45,784 bases of DNA from CAZCGA01 sp964498075 (GTDB lineage: Bacteria; Desulfobacterota; Binatia; HRBIN30). A program made the translations under genes and the position numbers. A model generated the notes under the pieces. That model was not told where the DNA came from. It worked only from the letters and a program-made list of their open reading frames with translations, and made no database searches. The stretch is taken from NCBI GenBank assembly GCA_964498075.1, contig CAZCGA010000040.1:1-45784 (forward strand). Direction: 5' to 3'. Positions 40,784-45,784 of this stretch are shown piece after piece (the stretch's first letter is position 1; the number at the start of each line of letters is the position of its first letter).

Positions 40784-41902
40784 TCAAGCGGCGAACAGGT
40801 AGGCATGCATCGCGCACAGGTCGGCGACGCTGTGGACGTCTGAATTGAAGTTGGGAACCTCGACAACACTGACGCCCTTCGGAAGCGCGTTTCGAAAGGA
40901 CTCCATGCGCAACCCGTCCCCGCGTCCCAGCATCTCATAGCGGTTGAAGTTCGCCGCCAGCATCGCCGCCACTGGTTTGTTGCCCAGCAAGCGCCGCATG
41001 AGCTGCCCGACCTCGTCCAGCGTCACCCCCTGCCGTCCGCCGCTCATCTCCCGGTGGGTACGGTTGAAGACGACGCCGCGCAGCGACATGTTGAGCTCAC
41101 GCACCTTGCGACAGAAGTATTCGGCCTCAGCCAGCACCTGCTCCTCGGGTGTCGCCACCAGCACGAAGGCGGTATCACGCGAACGCAGGAGGTCATAGAC
41201 CCGCCGGACGCGCGGTTCGAATCCTTCGAAGAGCCCACTCATCGCGGTGAAAAACTCGGAGACCTCGACCAGGGCCGTGATCCCCGTGGCCTCTTCCAAA
41301 CGGCGGAACAAGAACCCGGCGGTCCGATTCACGAAGCGCAGCGTCGTCCACCCCGCCGAAAAGTACGGACGGACGAACCACTTGATGACCCGGCGGTCGA
41401 GGAAGTCGGCGATGCGTTGCGGCGCCTCGAGGAAGTCGAGCGCGTGTCGCGTCGGCGGCGTGTCGACGACGATGAGATCGTAGCTGCCGCTGGAGTACAG
41501 CTCGCACAGCTGCTCGACGGCCATGTACTCCTGGGAGCCGGCGAAGCTTTGCGACAAGTGTTGATAGAAGTGGTTCGCCAGGATGCGGTCGCGGATCTCC
41601 AGCGACGGCGCGTGCCGCTCGACCAGCTCGTCCCAGGCGCCCTTCTGGTCGAGCATCATGGCGCTCAACATACCGGCGGCGACACCGTCGACGGTGACTG
41701 CGGAGCTGACGTTGCCGATGCCGCGGACGCCCAGCGCGTCCGCCAGGCGCTTGGCCGGGTCGATCGTCAGGACCATCGTGCGTTTGCCGGACAAGGCGGC
41801 GCGGACCGCCAGCGACGCGGCCGTCGTCGTCTTCCCGACGCCGCCGCTGCCGGCGCAGATGACCACCCGGTGCCGCCGCAGGATCTCGTCAAGCCCGGCC
41901 AC
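40784..41902 (-). CDS. ArsA/Get3-like ATPase, second of pair (GSGGVGK P-loop)
   Basis: About 372 residues. The deviant Walker A is CAGSGGVGKTTTAASLA, with Ser where the signature lysine (GKGGVGK) would be. LTIDPAKRLADALG is the switch/A-loop region, and IVVDTPPTRHAL is Walker B with the DTPPT signature of ArsA family signal domains. Relatives include arsenite pump ATPase ArsA, the tail-anchored protein chaperone Get3, and paired actinobacterial ATPases. It pairs with the adjacent gene, whose P-loop keeps the lysine. GTG 41902 gives the family's normal start (AGLDEILRRHRVVI); an ATG at 41980 would overlap the preceding gene by 92 bases. No arsB, arsC or arsR is present, so arsenic export is unlikely. 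Confidence 0.87.
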   Translation of the reverse strand: MAGLDEILRRHRVVICAGSGGVGKTTTAASLAVRAALSGKRTMVLTIDPAKRLADALGVRGIGNVSSAVTVDGVAAGMLSAMMLDQKGAWDELVERHAPSLEIRDRILANHFYQHLSQSFAGSQEYMAVEQLCELYSSGSYDLIVVDTPPTRHALDFLEAPQRIADFLDRRVIKWFVRPYFSAGWTTLRFVNRTAGFLFRRLEEATGITALVEVSEFFTAMSGLFEGFEPRVRRVYDLLRSRDTAFVLVATPEEQVLAEAEYFCRKVRELNMSLRGVVFNRTHREMSGGRQGVTLDEVGQLMRRLLGNKPVAAMLAANFNRYEMLGRGDGLRMESFRNALPKGVSVVEVPNFNSDVHSVADLCAMHAYLFAA

Positions 41903-42908
41903 GGCTGCGTCCCCGTCGCGCCGGAGCGGCGACCTCGGCGCCGATGCCAGCGACAATTTCGCGGACCTGGTTGAGGCCAAACTCCTCCGCGAAAATGAAG
42001 GGCACCTCCAACCGTGCCATGGCGATCTCCGCGGACAGGCGCTGCAGGTAGGTGCGATTGATGCTCGTCCACCCCACCTCTTCGCGCGCCCGGCTCAACG
42101 CCTCCATGGCGACGGCGCGCTCGCGCGGGTCGCGCACGGTGGCGATGCTGCGCGCCGTTCGGTCAAGATCCGCGGCGTCGAGCTCGCCTCTGTGGACGCG
42201 GTTGATGAAGAGCACGCCCAGAGGCATGTGCAGCTCGTCGTGCACCTGGTGATACATCTCGATCGTCTCGTTGACCGGCATCTCCTCCGCCGTGCTGACC
42301 AGGTTGATCAGCGTCCGCTGCGGATCGGTCAACAGCTCGAGGAGCCGTTGGCTTTCGCGCCGCACCAGGCCGGCACCAAACGCCTCGGCGGCGGCACGCG
42401 GCATGCGCAGGTACTGCAGGCTGTGGCCGGTCGCCGGCGCATCAAGGATGACGAGATCCCACAGCCGCTCACCGGTGACGTCGTCGCAACGCTCGGCTTC
42501 GTACCAGATCTTGCCGATGGTCATCAGCTCCTTCAGCCCCGGCGCGGCCGCGACGAAGTATTGGTACAGGCGGCTGGTGAACACGGCCTGCAAGACCCGT
42601 CTGACCGGCAGGATGATTCCGAGGTACTCCGCCAGAGCGGCGCTGCCTTCCACGGACATCACGGAGAGCGACGGCTGGGCCGGACGCGCTTGTCCGGTGG
42701 GTGCGGGCTCAACGCCCAGCAGGTAGGCGGCGCGCCCGGCGCCGTCGACCTCCGCCAGCAACGTGCGCTTGCCGAGCTGTGCGGCGATCAAGCCGAGGAC
42801 GCAGGCGATCGTCGTCTTCCCGACCCCGCCCTTGCCGGCAACCACCAGCAGCCGGCGGTCAAAGAGCGGTGCCAGTGTGGCGTTCACGGCGTTGAGGCTC
42901 CTCACCAT
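41889..42908 (-). CDS. ArsA/Get3-like ATPase, first of pair (GKGGVGK P-loop)
   Basis: About 339 residues. Walker A VVAGKGGVGKTTIACVL retains the signature lysine. EVDGAG replaces the usual DPA switch sequence, and LVILDAPATGHSLQYL is the Walker B/ArsA signature. The C-terminal part ends in the FIFAEEFGLNQVREI helix, then a basic tail. The start overlaps the 3' end of fabF by about 50 bases (ATG 42908); a GTG at 42887 with GAGGAG about ten bases upstream is an alternative. The gene overlaps the second ArsA gene by about 14 bases, so fabF-arsA-arsA look like one translationally coupled operon. The unequal P-loops suggest a heterodimer. Hydrolysis partner and cargo are unknown. Confidence 0.87.
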   Translation of the reverse strand: MVRSLNAVNATLAPLFDRRLLVVAGKGGVGKTTIACVLGLIAAQLGKRTLLAEVDGAGRAAYLLGVEPAPTGQARPAQPSLSVMSVEGSAALAEYLGIILPVRRVLQAVFTSRLYQYFVAAAPGLKELMTIGKIWYEAERCDDVTGERLWDLVILDAPATGHSLQYLRMPRAAAEAFGAGLVRRESQRLLELLTDPQRTLINLVSTAEEMPVNETIEMYHQVHDELHMPLGVLFINRVHRGELDAADLDRTARSIATVRDPRERAVAMEALSRAREEVGWTSINRTYLQRLSAEIAMARLEVPFIFAEEFGLNQVREIVAGIGAEVAAPARRGRSRGRA

Positions 42909-44118
42909 ACCTGCGGAAAGCCAGACAGGCGTTGGTGCCGCCGAACCCGAAGGAGTTCGACAGGGCGGCACGCACCGGGGCATGGCGTGCCGCGTTCGGC
43001 ACGTAGTCGAGATCGCACTCCGGGTCGGGATGCTCGTAATTGATCGTCGGCGGCATCACGCCGTGGTGGATGGTCAGCACCGTGTATGCGGCTTCCACCG
43101 CCCCGGCAGCACCGAGAAGGTGGCCGGTCATCGACTTCGTCGAGCTGACCGCCACTCGCGCCGCGTGCTCGCCGATGTCGTTCTGCGGCGTCGAGGTACC
43201 GTGCGCGTTGATGTAATCGATGTCCAGCGGATCCATCTCGGCATCGTCGAGCGCCAGACGCATGCAGCGGCTGGCCCCTTCGCCTTCCGGTGCGGGCGCG
43301 GTGATGTGGTACGCATCGGCGTTGGCGCCGTAGCCGACGATCTCGGCGTAGATGCGGGCGCCGCGCCCGACGGCGGCGTCGAGATTTTCGAGCACCAGCA
43401 TCCCGGCGCCCTCGCCGATCACGAAGCCATCGCGCTCCCGGTCGAACGGCCGGCTGGCGCGCTCGGGTTCGTCGTTGCGCGTCGAGAGGGCACGCATCAC
43501 CGCGAAGCCTCCCACACCCATGGGTGTGACCGCCGCCTCCGCGCCGCCCGCGAGCATGGCATCCTGAAATCCGAAACGGATCAAACGGTACGCCTCGCCG
43601 ATCGCGTGTCCGCCCGAAGCACAGGCGCTGGCGGCAGTGTAGTTGACCCCTTTGGCACCGAAGCGTATGGCGATCTGCCCGGGCGCCATGTTGGCGATCA
43701 GGCGCGGAATGAAGAAGGGCGTGACCCGCTTCAGGCCCGACTCGAAGAACTCGCGCAGATACTCCTCGATCGTCGCGATGCCGCCCATCCCCACACCCAC
43801 CAGCACGCCGACGCGGTCCTCAATGCGGGCGTCGATGCGGAGCTGCGCGTCGTCCACGGCCATCTGCGCTGCGGCGACAGCGTAGTGGGTGAACGGATCC
43901 ATCTTCTTGATCTCCCGCTTCTCGATGTAGGTGAGCGGATCGAAGTCACGCAGCTCACCGGCGATACGTACGGGCAGCGCCGCGGCATCGAACTTCCGGA
44001 TCGGTCCGATCCCGGATCGCCCGGCCACCAAGTTCTTCCAGTTGGTGGAGCTGTCGTTACCGAGCGGCGTGAGCAGGCCCAGGCCCGTCACCACCACGCG
44101 TCGTTCCGTGCGTGCCAT
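42859..44118 (-). CDS. fabF: Beta-ketoacyl-ACP synthase II with a shortened active-site segment
   Basis: A 419-residue condensing enzyme of fatty acid (or polyketide-type) elongation. The thiolase-fold residues are Cys166 (AASACASGG), His306 (NAHGTSTP), Lys328 (SSTKSM) and His333 (GHLLGAAG), all present. In E. coli FabF the corresponding residues are 163, 303, 335 and 340. The His-to-Lys spacing is therefore 22 here instead of 32, so about ten residues (the KAEAQAVKTIF helix region) are missing. The change is in frame, near 43174-43180, where QND is followed directly by IGEHAARVAVSS. The protein is otherwise full length, with NSFGFGGTNA near the C-terminus. ATG 44118 starts at the family's normal position. 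It leads an operon with two ArsA-like ATPases, an unusual partner set. Confidence 0.88.
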   Translation of the reverse strand: MARTERRVVVTGLGLLTPLGNDSSTNWKNLVAGRSGIGPIRKFDAAALPVRIAGELRDFDPLTYIEKREIKKMDPFTHYAVAAAQMAVDDAQLRIDARIEDRVGVLVGVGMGGIATIEEYLREFFESGLKRVTPFFIPRLIANMAPGQIAIRFGAKGVNYTAASACASGGHAIGEAYRLIRFGFQDAMLAGGAEAAVTPMGVGGFAVMRALSTRNDEPERASRPFDRERDGFVIGEGAGMLVLENLDAAVGRGARIYAEIVGYGANADAYHITAPAPEGEGASRCMRLALDDAEMDPLDIDYINAHGTSTPQNDIGEHAARVAVSSTKSMTGHLLGAAGAVEAAYTVLTIHHGVMPPTINYEHPDPECDLDYVPNAARHAPVRAALSNSFGFGGTNACLAFRRYGEEPQRRERHTGTAL

Positions 44119-44225
44119 GTAGGTCGCTATTACGCGACGCCGCCACACGGATCAAGGTGGCGTGGCCGGCCTGTGCGCACTTCGCAGGAAACGTTCTGGG
44201 CGTTGAGAAGAGGGGTAGACGAAGG

Positions 44226-44259
44226 AAAGGGGGGGCTCGAGAACGAGCCCCCCCTTTTT
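44226..44259. terminator. Strong hairpin, probably a bidirectional intrinsic terminator
   Basis: A perfect 14-bp stem (AAAGGGGGGGCTCG at 44226-44239, complement at 44244-44257) with an AGAA loop is followed by TTTTT on the plus strand and TTTCC on the minus strand. It lies 26 bases beyond the stop of the cohesin-like gene and about 110 bases upstream of fabF, so on the minus strand it separates the two transcription units. Confidence 0.8.
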
Positions 44260-44284
44260 GGTTCAACTCACTGACGCCGTTGAA

Positions 44285-45145
44285 CTACCGGTACCGGCGT
44301 CTGATCAGCACCAGCGCGGCTGCTGGGATGAGGAGCAGCCAGCCATTGCTGCCGGCGCCTCGTGTGGCGATCTGACAACCATCGTCGTCACTGCCCCCTA
44401 TGCCCGCTGCGGTGGTCGCCGTTGCGGTCGCCGTTGCCGGCGGCTTGGTGGCCGTCGCCGTTGCCGGCGGCTTGGTCGCCGTTGCCGTTGGCGGTACGGG
44501 GGTGTGGGTCGCCGTTGCCGGTGGCTTGGTCGCCGTCGCTGTCGGCGGCGGAACGGTATTGGTCGCCGTCGCGACGGGGACGCCGCCCTCCACCGTGATT
44601 GTTCCGTTCACCGCCGTTGGGATGAGATCGATGCTGTTATCGACGTCAGAGGTCCCGGAGGGGTTGATCACTTGAACTGTATATGTGCTGTTCGGGGCGT
44701 CAGCGGGTATCGGAACGCTGAAAACGCCCATGATCGTGTCCCCGGTCAGGAGCGGATCGAAGTTGGAGAACCATCCGACCAACCTCGAGTTGATGCCGTT
44801 GGCCGCGTTCTGGCTGGGTGGGCCTACGTTGGACACGAATGTTACTTGTGTGTTGATAGCCGGGGGTGAGTTCGTACCCGGAACGGCGGTGAGATTGAAC
44901 TGCATGGTGGCAGCGGTCTGCCCGGTGGGCAATGAGAGGGTGATCGGCACCATCGCAGTAGTACCAGCGGTGGCGGGGACGTTACCCGCAGTGAGCGACT
45001 GCGCGTAGGACGTGCTCTGTGCAGCGCACAGTACTGCGCCGAGAATCGCGGCACCCATGACGTGCCACACTCCCGTGCGACCGCTTCTCGTCGGACGGAG
45101 AGAAGCCATTCCCAAACAACTTGCCATCTCACCTTTCGCTCTCAT
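44285..45145 (-). CDS. Secreted cohesin-like domain protein with C-terminal sorting tail
   Basis: A 286-residue protein with a signal peptide (hydrophobic 29-41, cleavage after YA at 48). Residues about 50-180 form a cohesin-like domain: GNVPATAGTTAMVPITLSLP, NLTAVPG, FVSNVG, TGDTIMGVFSVPIPADAP and TYTVQVINPSG fit the beta-sandwich strands. A Thr/Pro/Ala linker (183-250) follows. The C-terminus is GC (256-257), then a hydrophobic helix WLLLIPAAALVLI and RRRYR. This GC-TM-Arg tail resembles the MYXO-CTERM-type signals recognised by surface sorting systems. ATG 45145 has AGGAGG; a second ATG/AGGAGG pair lies 24 bases upstream (45169). It follows the cohesin/dockerin-like gene by 89 bases and is closed by a strong terminator. 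Confidence 0.75.
   Translation of the reverse strand: MRAKGEMASCLGMASLRPTRSGRTGVWHVMGAAILGAVLCAAQSTSYAQSLTAGNVPATAGTTAMVPITLSLPTGQTAATMQFNLTAVPGTNSPPAINTQVTFVSNVGPPSQNAANGINSRLVGWFSNFDPLLTGDTIMGVFSVPIPADAPNSTYTVQVINPSGTSDVDNSIDLIPTAVNGTITVEGGVPVATATNTVPPPTATATKPPATATHTPVPPTATATKPPATATATKPPATATATATTAAGIGGSDDDGCQIATRGAGSNGWLLLIPAAALVLIRRRYR
44405..44585 (-). repeat. Thr-Pro/Ala linker tract in the cohesin-like gene
   Basis: Imperfect repeats encoding TATATKPPATAT units between the cohesin-like domain and the sorting tail. Base composition and period resemble the linkers in the two giant genes. Confidence 0.7.
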
Positions 45146-45234
45146 GGTTCCTCCTCTTGTATCGGCCATCGGAACTCCTCCTCTTGAATCGGCTACTTTT
45201 ACAGTCGCGTACATCGAACAGACACCGTTCCGCG

Positions 45235-45784
45235 TCACTTCAGCGCGGACGTACACGACCCGCCCGAAGGCGCCCGTGTGTAGCTGGGGTCGGTTGCCAC
45301 CAGCGAACGCCGGAAGCAGAGCACGACGTCGCTGTTTAGGATCTGCGAGTTGCCACCGCATGTCGGCGGCGTGTCCGCCGGTGCGGCATCCATGGCCGAG
45401 AAGCGGGCGCTCCCGGCAGGCGGGGGCGTTGTCAGTGCCGCCTTGAAGATGGCGACGACGTCTGAATTCCGGATTGCGTTATCGCCGAACTCGCCGAGAC
45501 CATCACCCGTGCTGGGAACCACGTCGCAGACCAGGAATCCCGCCGGCGCAGGGCCGACGGTGATCTGGCCGCTGACGCCGTCTGCCGGGGTTACGGCCGT
45601 GCCATTCGGATCGCTGATGCCGACGTTGCTGATCGTCAGGGGGTAGTCGGCGTTTACCGCAGTCGTGGAGACGTTCGCCTTGCAGCTGTAGAGCACGCCG
45701 TCCGGAATCGGCTCGACGGTTTTCGGGTTTACGCCGGCAACCACGGCGCGCGCACGCCCTTTGAAGTGGTGGTCCGCGATGCCC
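45235..45784 (-). CDS. Cohesin/dockerin-like secreted protein, C-terminal part (cut by window edge)
   Basis: The frame enters from the right edge and ends at 45235 (about 182 residues). The first part contains VVAGVNPKTVEPIPDGVLYS, YPLTISNVGISDPNGTAV and GQITVG, which looks like the last strands of a cohesin-like domain. The tail has two loops of dockerin type: GEFGDNAIRNSDVVAIFKAA and, about 45 residues later, GGNSQILNSDVVLCFRRS. Both share the pattern (D/N)xxIxNSDVV and follow the Ca-binding loop plus helix plan of dockerins, though the first ligand positions are not canonical. Cysteines near the second loop may form a disulphide. It lies 89 bases upstream of a cohesin-like gene on the same strand; both are probably co-expressed. 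Confidence 0.65.
   Translation of the reverse strand, partial: GIADHHFKGRARAVVAGVNPKTVEPIPDGVLYSCKANVSTTAVNADYPLTISNVGISDPNGTAVTPADGVSGQITVGPAPAGFLVCDVVPSTGDGLGEFGDNAIRNSDVVAIFKAALTTPPPAGSARFSAMDAAPADTPPTCGGNSQILNSDVVLCFRRSLVATDPSYTRAPSGGSCTSALK

Noticed and set aside
40784..42908. Arsenic resistance operon
   Set aside because: Only ArsA-like ATPases are present; there is no arsB, arsC or arsR, no metal-binding Cys cluster was recognised, and the genes are coupled to fabF instead.
1..45784. tRNA, rRNA and riboswitch signatures
   Set aside because: No cloverleaf, T-loop GGTTCRA context, rRNA core sequence or known riboswitch core was recognised by eye on either strand. A covariance-model search would be decisive.

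Overview
This is a GC-rich chromosomal window with long protein-coding genes, nearly all on the minus strand. There is no rRNA, no recognisable tRNA, no CRISPR array and no phage module. Several traits fit an uncultured Gram-negative lineage formerly lumped with the Deltaproteobacteria (Binatota, Desulfobacterota or Myxococcota type). These are very large secreted proteins with Thr-Pro linkers, a GC-motif/TM/Arg C-terminal sorting tail, zinc-ribbon cyclases, a PilT-type ATPase and a paired ArsA operon. That placement is inference; no marker gene is present.

Layout. 1-4.6 kb: start of a zinc-ribbon cyclase gene, a PilT-like ATPase with a doubled N-terminal domain, an MFS symporter and a VTT membrane protein, with several repeat elements between them. 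4.6-23.7 kb: a co-directional secreted-protein locus. A 2489-residue protein ends in a lipase-like alpha/beta hydrolase. It is followed by an overlapping Asp-box propeller protein and a 3352-residue protein with about 13 carboxypeptidase-regulatory-like repeats, Ig-like domains and a PKD domain. A good sigma-70 promoter lies just upstream. 23.7-26.0 kb: a decay zone with relics of an adenylate cyclase, a truncated Doc toxin beside its AbrB antitoxin, an intact Phd-VapC pair and dispersed repeats.

26-40 kb: ordinary metabolism. It holds an FAD oxidoreductase, a slipin/pepP/thiO/dienelactone hydrolase cluster, a ThDP enzyme, gpmA, an MFS carrier with a methyltransferase, a YdjM-like membrane protein and a double-hotdog MaoC hydratase. 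40-45.8 kb: a fabF-arsA-arsA overlapping operon, then two secreted proteins at the right edge. One carries a cohesin-like domain and a sorting tail. The other, cut by the edge, carries a cohesin-like segment and two dockerin-like loops.

The most unusual content is the 19-kb secreted-protein locus with repeats read in frame, the cohesin/dockerin-like pair, a FabF lacking about ten residues between its active-site residues, the asymmetric P-loops of the ArsA pair, and a family of inverted repeats around the first MFS gene. All functional statements are by recognition of motifs; no database search was run.
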